Below are positions 1 through 7,756 of a stretch of DNA of 64,000 bases, piece after piece. Source of the DNA: Demequina oxidasica (lineage in GTDB: Bacteria > Actinomycetota > Actinomycetes > Actinomycetales > Demequinaceae); NCBI RefSeq assembly GCF_000975115.1, contig NZ_BBRE01000001.1:959322-1023321 (forward strand), in the 5' to 3' direction. The position numbers and the translations under genes were made by a program. How positions within the stretch are numbered: position 1 is the first letter of the stretch; each line of letters opens with the position of its first letter. The notes beneath the pieces were generated by a model. The model ran no database searches. It was given only the letters and a program-made list of their open reading frames with translations, and was not told the origin of the DNA.

Positions 1-2
1 AG

Positions 3-248
3 CGCGCACTCCTAATTGGCGGGGCGGCCCAGAACGAGGCCGTTTCGACCATTGCTGCTCAGGTGCTGGGCATCCCCGTGTCCGTACCCACCCCCGGCGA
101 GTACGTGGCCATGGGCGCCGCCGTTCAGGCGGGGTGGTCCCTCACGGGCACACGCCCGTCATGGAGCGTCGATGCCGTGGAGGTGACCGGAGTTGAGTCG
201 GAGCCGGTAATTCGCGAGCAGTACCGCGCGGCACAAAGCAGGGCGTGA
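3..248 (+). CDS. xylB: Xylulokinase-like sugar kinase, C-terminal end (5' partial)
   Basis: Only the last 81 codons lie in the window; the gene enters from the left edge. The reading starts RALLIGGAAQNEAV and continues through GIPVSVPTPGEYVAMGAA. This matches the end of the actin-like ATPase fold of FGGY-family xylulokinases, where the GG(A/G)A(Q/R)S turn and the P-GEYVA-GAA segment close the sugar/ATP site. Xylulokinase phosphorylates D-xylulose in the cytoplasm, feeding the pentose phosphate pathway. Other FGGY kinases (for example glycerol kinase) end differently, but substrate cannot be fixed from a C-terminal stub. The gene ends with TGA, 88 bp before an MFS gene on the same strand. Confidence 0.8.
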   Translation, partial: RALLIGGAAQNEAVSTIAAQVLGIPVSVPTPGEYVAMGAAVQAGWSLTGTRPSWSVDAVEVTGVESEPVIREQYRAAQSRA

Positions 249-336
249 CACGCTCCGTTTCAAGCCTTTGACTGACGCGTCTGAGTTGGTTGCGCTGTAG
301 GTTGAGTCACCTGAGCATGATCTACCAGGGAGCACC

Positions 337-1998
337 GTGAGCGATAGCACCGATATTCCGATCCGCGCTGGCCGCAAGCAATGGCTCTCGCTCATCGTGC
401 TAGCCGCGGCATTGTCGATGATCGTGCTGGACGGCACCGTCGTGAGCGTCGCGCTCCCGACCATGATCACAGACCTGAGCCTCGACTTCAGTGAGGCCCA
501 GTGGGTCAATGGCATCTACTCAGTCATTTTCGCCGCGCTACTCCTGACCACTGGCCGCATGGGGGACCGCCTTGGCCGCCGCAACCTGATGGTCGCGGGT
601 GTCCTGCTGTTCGTGGCAGGTAGCATCATCGCCTCCACCGCCGCAGACGGCGACCAGCTCATCATCGCCAGGTTCATCCAAGGAATCGCTGGTGCCTTCA
701 TCCTGCCGACCACGCTGTCCACGGTGAACGCGACCTTCCGGGGTCGTGACCGTGCGGTGGCCTTTGGAGTATGGGGCGCGGTCATCTCCGGCGTCGCCGC
801 GTTGGGCCCACTCCTGGGTGGCTGGCTGACGCAGAACTTCAACTGGGAATGGATCTTCCTTATCAACGTGCCGTTCGGCATCGTGATCCTGATCGCCACG
901 TTCCTGGTTGTCCCCGAGACCCGAGCGAAGGTCATTGCCCCGGGCCTGGACATACTTGGACTCCTGCTTTCCAGCATCGGCTTTGGTGCTTTGGTCTTTG
1001 GCCTGATCGAAGGGGGATCACTTGGGTGGTGGACCCCCATCAAGGCGTTCGAGATCTTCGGCTTCACCTGGCCGACCGACTGGGCGCTGTCTCCAGTACC
1101 GATCGCCATTGGCATCGGTCTCCTGTGCCTGGTTCTCTTTGTCCCCTGGGAGCGCCACCGAGCCACCGCTGGCAAATCCGCGATCCTCGACCTCACCCTG
1201 TTCAGGTTCGCCACCTTCCGGTGGGGCAACCTGGTCGCCTTCTGCATCGCCATCGGCGAGTTCGGAATCCTCTTTGTTCTGCCGCTCTTCATCATCAACG
1301 CTATGGGGATGTCGACGCTCACAGCGGGCTTCATCCTTGCCGCGATGGGAATCGGCGCCTTCATCTCCGGCGCAAGTGCGCGTCACCTGTCCGCGAGATT
1401 TGGCGCCCCCACCGTGGTGGTCATCGGCGTGTCCGTCGAAGTGACGGGCGCGTTACTGGTGTCCTTCCTGCTCGCACCAACCGTGTCCGGCTGGCTGCTC
1501 GCCGCGGTGCTCACGTTCTACGGCTTGGGCCTTGGCCTCGCCTCGGCCCAGCTCGCCGGCACCGTCCTGGTGGACGTGCCAATGGAGGAGTCGGGTCAGG
1601 GGTCCGCCACCCAGAGCACCTCGCGCCAGGTCGGCTCGGCAATGGGCACCGCGGTCGTCGGCGCAATGCTCGCCGCGGGACTCGCGTTCTACCTGCCTAC
1701 GCAGCTCAATACTGTTGACGGGCTGTCCACCTCGGAGGCAACCCAGATAGAGGCTGCCACCGAGCAGTCCGCAGGAAGTTCGATCACACAGATCCGCGAC
1801 TCAGGCACGGAAGGCCAACTTGGTGTCGATGGGCCGGCTGTGGCCGACGCCCTGTCCGCGGGCATGGCCGATGCTTCCCGTTGGGCGTTGTGGATGGCGG
1901 CTGGATTCCTGGCCGTGGGAGTCCTCGGGTCACTGCGGCTGAGGGCGAAGTCCAAGGACAGCGCCGGGCAACAGGCCATCGACGCTGACACTGCATGA
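337..1998 (+). CDS. MFS drug:H+ antiporter, DHA2 (14-TM) type
   Basis: This 553-aa polytopic membrane protein is of the EmrB/QacA type. The first helix carries the DHA2-typical stretch MIVLDGTVVSVALPTM (residues about 28-43). The loop 2-3 motif A appears as GRMGDRLGRRN (residues about 73-83), and the antiporter motif C region is GVAALGPLLGGWL in helix 5. The length fits 14 helices. A long loop before the last helix is rich in S, T and E. Start is GTG behind GGGAG. Proteins of this group expel drugs or other amphipathic compounds using the proton gradient; the substrate here is unknown. The gene stands alone between xylB and the convergent lacI-type gene. Confidence 0.85.
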   Translation: MSDSTDIPIRAGRKQWLSLIVLAAALSMIVLDGTVVSVALPTMITDLSLDFSEAQWVNGIYSVIFAALLLTTGRMGDRLGRRNLMVAGVLLFVAGSIIASTAADGDQLIIARFIQGIAGAFILPTTLSTVNATFRGRDRAVAFGVWGAVISGVAALGPLLGGWLTQNFNWEWIFLINVPFGIVILIATFLVVPETRAKVIAPGLDILGLLLSSIGFGALVFGLIEGGSLGWWTPIKAFEIFGFTWPTDWALSPVPIAIGIGLLCLVLFVPWERHRATAGKSAILDLTLFRFATFRWGNLVAFCIAIGEFGILFVLPLFIINAMGMSTLTAGFILAAMGIGAFISGASARHLSARFGAPTVVVIGVSVEVTGALLVSFLLAPTVSGWLLAAVLTFYGLGLGLASAQLAGTVLVDVPMEESGQGSATQSTSRQVGSAMGTAVVGAMLAAGLAFYLPTQLNTVDGLSTSEATQIEAATEQSAGSSITQIRDSGTEGQLGVDGPAVADALSAGMADASRWALWMAAGFLAVGVLGSLRLRAKSKDSAGQQAIDADTA

Positions 1999-2018
1999 GT
2001 GCACGACGTCGCGAGGGA

Positions 2019-3089
2019 TCAAGTGGACGCGCGCGCCACTAGTTCTGGCGGCACGACCACGGACATGGGCGCCGCTCCTGGCTCGGCAATGCGGCGCATG
2101 AGAAGGTCGGCCATGTGGCCGGCAATCGCCGTCATGGGCTGACGAATGCTAGTCAATGCCGGAATGGTGTTGAGGGCAACCGAACTGTCGTCGAAGCCCA
2201 CGACCGCGACGTCGCCAGGCACTTCGCGCCCACTCTCGCGCAGAACGTCCAATACGCCTGCGGCCATCGCATCGTTGACCGCGAAAATGCCGTTGATTCC
2301 CGGATGCGCAGCGAGGAGACGTCTGGCGGCCAGCACGCCACCTTCGGTGGTCAGGTCGCCGTCCTCCTGCGCCACGTAAGCGACACCACGTCTCGCTGCG
2401 TCCTCGCGAAAACCCAAAGCGCGATCCGCGATTGAGGGCATGGCGAGGCCGCCCTCGACGCCGATCATCCCGAGCACCGTGCGCCCCAGTTCGATAAGGT
2501 GCGCAGACGCAAGGCGGCCGCCGTCAACTCCGGACACGTCAACGTAGCTCAAGGCCATATTGGCTACCGGGCGCGCAAATGCAACCACCGGACGACGTGC
2601 GCTCACGAGCATCGCCGGCATCGGATCGTCGTTGTGAGTGCTCACCAGCAAGGTTCCATCGACGCTGCCTGCACCTACGAAGCCGATCACCTGTTCGCGC
2701 GCATGTTGTGAATCTGCCAGCATCAATAGCGGGTGGACGTCATGCTTACGCAGAGCTCGGACGGCGGCGGTAAGAATGTTTCCGAAGAACGGGTCGCTGA
2801 GGATTTGTCCCACGGCCTGGTCCTCGTCCTCCCCGCCGCCCGCAGAGGACACGACCACCGCGACAGCGCCCGTGCGGCGGGTGACGAGAGAGCGCGCGGC
2901 TTGATTTGGCACGTATCCCGTTTCCGCCAACGCGGCGGTCACTGCTGCAAATGCCTCGGGCGTCACGGGCCTGGTGCCGGTCACAACTCGGGACGCTGTC
3001 GCACGGGACACGCCGGCGACGCGCGCGACGTCCTCCAGCGTCGAGGGGCCTCCCTCGCGGCCACGACTCTTCTCAGGTGCGCTACTCAC
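2019..3089 (-). CDS. LacI-family transcriptional regulator of the adjacent secreted-protein locus
   Basis: This 356-aa regulator has an N-terminal helix-turn-helix (TLEDVARVAGVSRATASRV, residues about 17-35), the hinge region, and a periplasmic-binding-protein-like effector domain ending in VVGFDDSSVAL and TSIRQP, the usual LacI/GalR landmarks. The start is GTG. A perfect 14-bp palindrome sits 21-34 bp upstream of its start and a second identical copy lies over the divergent promoter. It is therefore expected to repress both itself and the three F5/8-domain genes until a saccharide inducer binds. The inducer is not readable from sequence. The central GAGCGCTC resembles operators of cellobiose-type regulators (CebR/CelR: TGGGAGCGCTCCCA), but the spacing differs. 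Confidence 0.93.
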   Translation of the reverse strand: MSSAPEKSRGREGGPSTLEDVARVAGVSRATASRVVTGTRPVTPEAFAAVTAALAETGYVPNQAARSLVTRRTGAVAVVVSSAGGGEDEDQAVGQILSDPFFGNILTAAVRALRKHDVHPLLMLADSQHAREQVIGFVGAGSVDGTLLVSTHNDDPMPAMLVSARRPVVAFARPVANMALSYVDVSGVDGGRLASAHLIELGRTVLGMIGVEGGLAMPSIADRALGFREDAARRGVAYVAQEDGDLTTEGGVLAARRLLAAHPGINGIFAVNDAMAAGVLDVLRESGREVPGDVAVVGFDDSSVALNTIPALTSIRQPMTAIAGHMADLLMRRIAEPGAAPMSVVVPPELVARAST

Positions 3090-3109
3090 GACATGAACTT
3101 ACCATGCCT

Positions 3110-3123
3110 GGAGAGCGCTCTCC
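3110..3123. promoter_or_regulatory. LacI-type operator O1 (perfect palindrome)
   Basis: GGAGAGCGCTCTCC is a perfect 14-bp palindrome centred on CG, as LacI-family operators are. It lies just upstream of the lacI-type start codon and is repeated exactly at 3234-3247, 124 bp away. Confidence 0.8.
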
Positions 3124-3194
3124 CAAACAACTATGGCCGAACGCGTTTCAGGCGCAGATTCGTCCCTTTTGCCGCGATATTCCGCCATTGCCAC

Positions 3195-3223
3195 TTGACA
3201 GCCGCCGAATAGGTGCTCACAAT
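3195..3223 (+). promoter_or_regulatory. Sigma-A-type promoter of the secreted-protein operon
   Basis: TTGACA at 3195-3200 is a perfect -35 box, followed after 17 bp by CACAAT (3218-3223, 4 of 6 matches to TATAAT). Initiation is predicted near 3230, so operator O2 would cover the first transcribed bases. This placement also argues that the coding region cannot start at the in-frame GTG at 3213. Confidence 0.7.
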
Positions 3224-3233
3224 GGAGCATCTT

Positions 3234-3247
3234 GGAGAGCGCTCTCC
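3234..3247. promoter_or_regulatory. LacI-type operator O2 over the transcription start
   Basis: This is an exact second copy of GGAGAGCGCTCTCC, placed about 10 bp downstream of the predicted -10 box. The geometry suits repression by blocking initiation, possibly with looping to O1. Confidence 0.8.
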
Positions 3248-3344
3248 CAGCGCTTCCCACCGTTCAATGGCGAACTGCCCGGAAGTCGTTGGCGTCAATG
3301 CGGACGTCGACACGCCGCCGGGAACCAGTGACACAAGGAACCCC

Positions 3345-6116
3345 ATGACTGTTCAAACGTCCACTCCACGGCCCCGTCCGCGAGGCCGCTCTCGAGCACT
3401 GATCTCCTGTGCATTGGCCACGCTAGTGGCGACACCGCTGGTAGTGCTCCCGACCACGGCTGCCTCGGCTGCCGCACCAACATTGCTGTCGCAAGGGCAG
3501 CCCACCACGGCAACTTCCACAGAGAACGCGGACTACACGCCTGCCTCCGCCGCAGTGGACGGCGACCTCAATACGCGGTGGAGCTCGAACTTCGCGGACC
3601 AGCAGGACCTCACCGTTGAGTTGGCCCAGGCTTCCACCCTGGACCATGTCGCACTGTCCTGGGAGGGTGCCTACGGCAAGGGCTACGAGATTCAGGTATC
3701 CGACGACGGTACCCAGTGGACAACCGCTGCGACTGTCACAGACGGCAACGGTGGCGATGACGTCGTCGACCTAAGCGGCGCTCAGGGAAAGTTCGTGCGC
3801 TTCCACGGCACTGAGCGCGGCACGGGCTACGGCTACTCCCTCTGGGAGTTTCAGGTATTTGGCAGTGCGGGCGTCGACGGTGGCGGCGACGGAGGCGACG
3901 GAGGCGACAACGGTGGCGGTGCCACTCAGTGCGGCTCAGACGACGTCGCGTTGCTTGGCACGGCAACCGCGGACTCCTTCGAGAACGAGGACTACTACCC
4001 CGCGAGCAACGCGGTGGACGGCAAGGCCGACACTCGGTGGGCCAGCGGCACCGACGATGACGCCGCTCTCACGGTCGACCTCGGTCAGTCGACGGCCGTG
4101 TGCGGCGTGGACCTCGACTGGGAGGGTGCCTACGGCAAGGGCTTCAAGATCCAGCTCTCCAATAACGGCAGCTCCTGGACGACTGCGGCCACCGTCACCG
4201 ACGGCAGCGGTGGGGATCAGTCCCTCGCTGTCGAGGGTGAGGCTCGCTACGTCCGCTTCCAGGGAGTCGAGCGCGGCACTGGCTACGGCTACTCGCTCTG
4301 GGAGTTCGCCGTTCGCGGTGCTGCCGCCGATGGCGGCGGTGACGGCGACGGCGGCGATGGTGGCGGCGACGGCGACAACGGCGGCGGCGACGGCGACAAC
4401 GGCGGCGGCGAGCACCAAAACCCGTACCCCGATTACGTCAACGCGGGTTGGGGAACCAACCAGGGCGCACTGACCGGCACCAGCCACGTTGAGGTTGTAC
4501 CGTACGGCGAGGGATGGCGCCTTGAGGTCAACGGCGACCCGTACACGGTTCGCGGCCTCACGTGGGGCCCGGACTTCTCCACGGCTGATCACTACATGCC
4601 AACCCTTGCGGCCATGGGCGCCAACACCACGCGTACTTGGGGCACGGGTCCCGACACCGCGACCTTGCTCGACTCGGCGGCCAATAAAGGTGTCCGCGTC
4701 ATCATGGGCTTCTGGCTTGTGCCCGGCGGTGGCCCCGGCTCAGGCGGTTGCGTCTCCTATCAGGGGGCTAGCGACTACAAGACCGAGGTTCGGGCCCATA
4801 TTCTCGACCAGGTCAACGCCTATAAGTCTCACCCCGGCGTACTGATGTGGTCGGTGGGCAACGAGTCGATTCTCGGGATGGGCGACTGCTACTCCGGTGC
4901 GGAACTCGAAGCCGAGCGCAACGCGTACACGACCTTCGTCAACGACATGGCCATCGAGATCCACGCAATCGATGCCGACCACCCTGTGTCGTCGACTGAC
5001 GCCTGGACCGGAGCATGGGCGTATTACAAGGCCAACTCCCCTGACCTCGACCTCCTTCAGCTCAACTCATACGGGGACGTGTGCAACACGGCCCAGGTTT
5101 GGGAAGACGGTGGCTACGACCGCCCGTACATCATCACCGAGGGTGGCGCAGATGGCGAGTGGGAGGTGCCGGATGACATCAACGGCATCCCCGACGAGCC
5201 CACTGACATCGAAAAGGGTGCTGCGTATGTGGATTCATGGAAGTGCATCATGGAGCACAAAGACAAGGGTCTAGGTGCAACGTTCTTCCACTTCGGCACC
5301 GAGGGTGACTTTGGCGGCGTTTGGTTCAATGTGCTTCCCGGAGACAACAAGCGCCTGGGTTATTACGCCCTGGCCAAGACCTGGGGCAAGAACATCGACG
5401 CGATGAACACCCCTCCGGAGATGTACTCCATGGAAATTCCCGGCTCAACCTCGATCGAGGCTGGTCAGAAGTTCACTGTCAAGACTGATGTTGTTGACCC
5501 CGACGGGGACGACATCAACTACGTAATGTTCCTCAACAGCAAGTACATCAACGGCGCGGGCGGCCTGGCACAGGTCGACTTCAACGAGATCTCGCCCGGA
5601 ACGTTTGAGGCCACTGCGCCCGAGACGCTCGGCGTGTGGAAGGTGTACGTCTTCGCCGAGGACGGCAACAGCAACGTCGGAGTCGACACGCGGTCCATTC
5701 GCGTTGTCGCCCCGCAGGTTACCGGCACCAACATCGCCGAGGGCAAGCCCGCCACCGCGTCGAGCTTCGACCCGTACAACGGTGACTTCACTCCCAAGCA
5801 GGCGTTCGACGGCAACCCCGCAACTAGGTGGTCGAGCGACTGGAACGACAACGAGTGGGTTCAGGTTGACCTGGGCTCCGTCCAGTCCTTCGACAAGGTC
5901 CAGCTGGTCTGGGAAACGGCCTTCGGAAGCGCGTATGAGATTCAGACCTCAAACGACGGCAACTCGTGGACCACGGTCGGTTCCGAGACGGCAGGAAATG
6001 GTGGCATCGACTCGCTCGACGTCTCCGGATCCGGGCGCTACGTGCGCCTCGCCCTGAGCGACCGTGGCACCGAGTGGGGCTACTCCCTGTTCGAGATGGG
6101 GGTGTACAGAAACTGA
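3345..6116 (+). CDS. Secreted clan GH-A glycoside hydrolase with three F5/8 type C modules
   Basis: This is a 923-aa exported enzyme. The start at ATG 3345 (AAGGA upstream) gives a clean signal peptide with an arginine-rich N-region, a hydrophobic core and cleavage near ASAAA at about residue 44. Order of parts: F5/8C (discoidin/CBM32-like) module about 46-180, Gly/Asp linker, second module about 201-325, longer Gly/Asp/Asn linker, TIM-barrel about 376-690, Ig/PKD-like domain about 700-790, third F5/8C module about 793-923. The barrel shows SVGNES (acid/base Glu507) and IITEGG (nucleophile Glu599), the two-glutamate layout of clan GH-A families such as GH2, GH5 and GH72. The family and substrate are not settled; a beta-1,3-glucan or similar polymer is a guess from the neighbours. 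Confidence 0.82.
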   Translation: MTVQTSTPRPRPRGRSRALISCALATLVATPLVVLPTTAASAAAPTLLSQGQPTTATSTENADYTPASAAVDGDLNTRWSSNFADQQDLTVELAQASTLDHVALSWEGAYGKGYEIQVSDDGTQWTTAATVTDGNGGDDVVDLSGAQGKFVRFHGTERGTGYGYSLWEFQVFGSAGVDGGGDGGDGGDNGGGATQCGSDDVALLGTATADSFENEDYYPASNAVDGKADTRWASGTDDDAALTVDLGQSTAVCGVDLDWEGAYGKGFKIQLSNNGSSWTTAATVTDGSGGDQSLAVEGEARYVRFQGVERGTGYGYSLWEFAVRGAAADGGGDGDGGDGGGDGDNGGGDGDNGGGEHQNPYPDYVNAGWGTNQGALTGTSHVEVVPYGEGWRLEVNGDPYTVRGLTWGPDFSTADHYMPTLAAMGANTTRTWGTGPDTATLLDSAANKGVRVIMGFWLVPGGGPGSGGCVSYQGASDYKTEVRAHILDQVNAYKSHPGVLMWSVGNESILGMGDCYSGAELEAERNAYTTFVNDMAIEIHAIDADHPVSSTDAWTGAWAYYKANSPDLDLLQLNSYGDVCNTAQVWEDGGYDRPYIITEGGADGEWEVPDDINGIPDEPTDIEKGAAYVDSWKCIMEHKDKGLGATFFHFGTEGDFGGVWFNVLPGDNKRLGYYALAKTWGKNIDAMNTPPEMYSMEIPGSTSIEAGQKFTVKTDVVDPDGDDINYVMFLNSKYINGAGGLAQVDFNEISPGTFEATAPETLGVWKVYVFAEDGNSNVGVDTRSIRVVAPQVTGTNIAEGKPATASSFDPYNGDFTPKQAFDGNPATRWSSDWNDNEWVQVDLGSVQSFDKVQLVWETAFGSAYEIQTSNDGNSWTTVGSETAGNGGIDSLDVSGSGRYVRLALSDRGTEWGYSLFEMGVYRN

Positions 6117-6231
6117 GTCCGACGTGGGGCGCCGGCGTGCGAGCGTCGGGGCCCCGCGAGGCCCGGTTGTCTGAGGGGACCGCGGTGCCAACCAGCGCAT
6201 GAGCACCGTGCTTTGTGCGCTAGCTCTAGCC

Positions 6232-6253
6232 CGGGCGGGGTCTTCCCTGCCCG
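6232..6253 (+). repeat. GC-rich intercistronic hairpin in the leader of the DUF1996 gene
   Basis: Arms 6232-6240 and 6245-6253 pair over 9 bp (one G-T wobble) around a TCTT loop. No T-tract follows, so mRNA stabilisation or attenuation is likelier than full termination. A similar hairpin lies in the next gap. The 172-bp gap otherwise holds no gene. Confidence 0.55.
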
Positions 6254-6288
6254 CGTTCCACCAGATAACGACGTCAAAGGAGTCGACA

Positions 6289-7683
6289 ATGTCACACACC
6301 AAGTCCCGGGGCAGTACGTCTCGACTGCTGCCTTCCGGCAGCCTGCCCAAGTCACGCGGAGCCGTGCTCGCACTCAGCGCTGCGGCCTGCATCGGCGCTA
6401 TCGCAATGGCCACTGCATCCGCCGCTGTCGCCGCCGATGGTGACCCCATCTCGCAGGGCCACGACGCATCAGCCTCCACCACCGAGGCGGCCTTTACGGG
6501 GGCACGTTTCGCGTTTGACGGCGACCCCTCCACGCGTTGGGCGAGCCAACCGACCGACGACCAGTGGCTGCGGGTGGACCTCGGCGCACCTGCGGACATC
6601 AGTTCCGTCGAACTGGACTGGGAGGCCGCGTACGGCTCGGCCTATCAGATCCAGGTCTCCGACGACCAGAACAATTGGACCACTGTCGCCTCGGTTACTG
6701 GCGGCGATGGCGGCACTGACACGCTCGATGTCGATGCGAACGGACGCTACGTACAGCTCGTCACCTCTGAGCGCGGCACCGGCTACGGCTACTCGCTGTG
6801 GGAGTTCAAGATCTTCGGCAACGGCGGCACGAGTACCGTCGATGACGACCCGCTACCAGTCTTCGATGACGAGGTCACGCACCACGAATTCCAGGCCAAT
6901 TGTACGCCATCGCACTACGATTTCGACGATCCGATCGTGTTCCCTGGCCAGCCCGGGCGCTCACACCTGCACACGTTCATGGGCAATGAAAGCACCGATG
7001 CATACACCACCATCGAGTCGCTATTCGATAACCCCAGCACGACCTGCACCGTGCCTGGCGACCACTCCGCGTACTGGTTCCCGACCCTGATGAACGGTGA
7101 CACCCCGGTGAAGCCGACCATCAAGGAGACCATCTACTACAAGTCCGGAATCCTGGACTACCGCTCCGTTCAGCCCTTCCCTGAAGGTCTGCGCCTGATC
7201 GCCGGCGACATGATGGCGACCCCCGCATCATTCGAGAACGGCCCTGGTGCCGTAGAGGGTTGGGAGTGCGGAAACCTGTCCAAGCAGTGGTCCATTCCGG
7301 ATTATTGTGACGCGGGATCGGAGCTCAACATCCGCCTTCAGGCCCCCAGCTGCTGGAACGGAGTCGACCTCGATTCACCCAACCACAAGACCCACATGGC
7401 GTACCCGGTCAACGGCGAGTGCCCCCCGAGTCACCCCGTGCCCGTGCCGATGCTTGAGTTCAAGATTGGCTGGCCCGTGAGTGGCGACATGACACAGGTC
7501 CACCTGGTCAGCGGTTCAGACCAGTCGTGGCACTACGACTTCATGAACGGCTGGGAGCCGGAGATTCAGCGCGCGCTCGTGCGTCAGTGCATCAACGGAG
7601 GCCTGCAGTGCAGCCCGCAGGGATACGACCAGTACAAGCCGCACCGCGGCTCCGCTCTCACAGCTGACTTCCAGCTGCCTTAA
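6289..7683 (+). CDS. Secreted F5/8 type C plus DUF1996 protein
   Basis: This 464-aa exported protein starts at ATG 6289, six bases after a strong AAAGGAG. The signal peptide runs to about ASAAVAA (residue 47). One F5/8C module (about 55-180) is very like those of both neighbours, with DPSTRWAS, LDWEAAYGSAYQIQVSDD and TGYGYSLWEFKIFG. A DUF1996 domain follows (about 196-455), recognised by the His-rich SHLHTFMGNES, AYWFPTL and the WECG and SHPVPVPMLE segments. DUF1996 proteins are secreted and common in fungi and actinobacteria, often with carbohydrate-binding modules; their activity is not established to my knowledge. The conserved His/Cys residues suggest metal binding or a hydrolase, which is inference only. 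It is the second gene of the LacI-controlled locus. Confidence 0.85.
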   Translation: MSHTKSRGSTSRLLPSGSLPKSRGAVLALSAAACIGAIAMATASAAVAADGDPISQGHDASASTTEAAFTGARFAFDGDPSTRWASQPTDDQWLRVDLGAPADISSVELDWEAAYGSAYQIQVSDDQNNWTTVASVTGGDGGTDTLDVDANGRYVQLVTSERGTGYGYSLWEFKIFGNGGTSTVDDDPLPVFDDEVTHHEFQANCTPSHYDFDDPIVFPGQPGRSHLHTFMGNESTDAYTTIESLFDNPSTTCTVPGDHSAYWFPTLMNGDTPVKPTIKETIYYKSGILDYRSVQPFPEGLRLIAGDMMATPASFENGPGAVEGWECGNLSKQWSIPDYCDAGSELNIRLQAPSCWNGVDLDSPNHKTHMAYPVNGECPPSHPVPVPMLEFKIGWPVSGDMTQVHLVSGSDQSWHYDFMNGWEPEIQRALVRQCINGGLQCSPQGYDQYKPHRGSALTADFQLP

Positions 7684-7694
7684 CCCAATCCATT

Positions 7695-7734
7695 GGTGGC
7701 GGGACGGGTCGCACCCGCGGCCCGTCCCACCACC
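7695..7734 (+). repeat. Intercistronic hairpin before the beta-helix gene
   Basis: GGGACGGG (7701-7708) pairs with CCCGTCCC (7721-7728), extended by a further 5 bp after a C-A mismatch. It sits between the DUF1996 stop and the AAAGGAG of the next gene. There is no T-tract. Confidence 0.6.
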
Positions 7735-7756
7735 CGCATTTCTCAAAGGAGAGAAC

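Noticed and set aside
516..1364. Long minus-strand open frame opposite the first MFS gene
   Set aside because: High-GC shadow frame: Arg/Pro-rich, no domain, no Shine-Dalgarno, while the plus-strand frame is a clear MFS protein.
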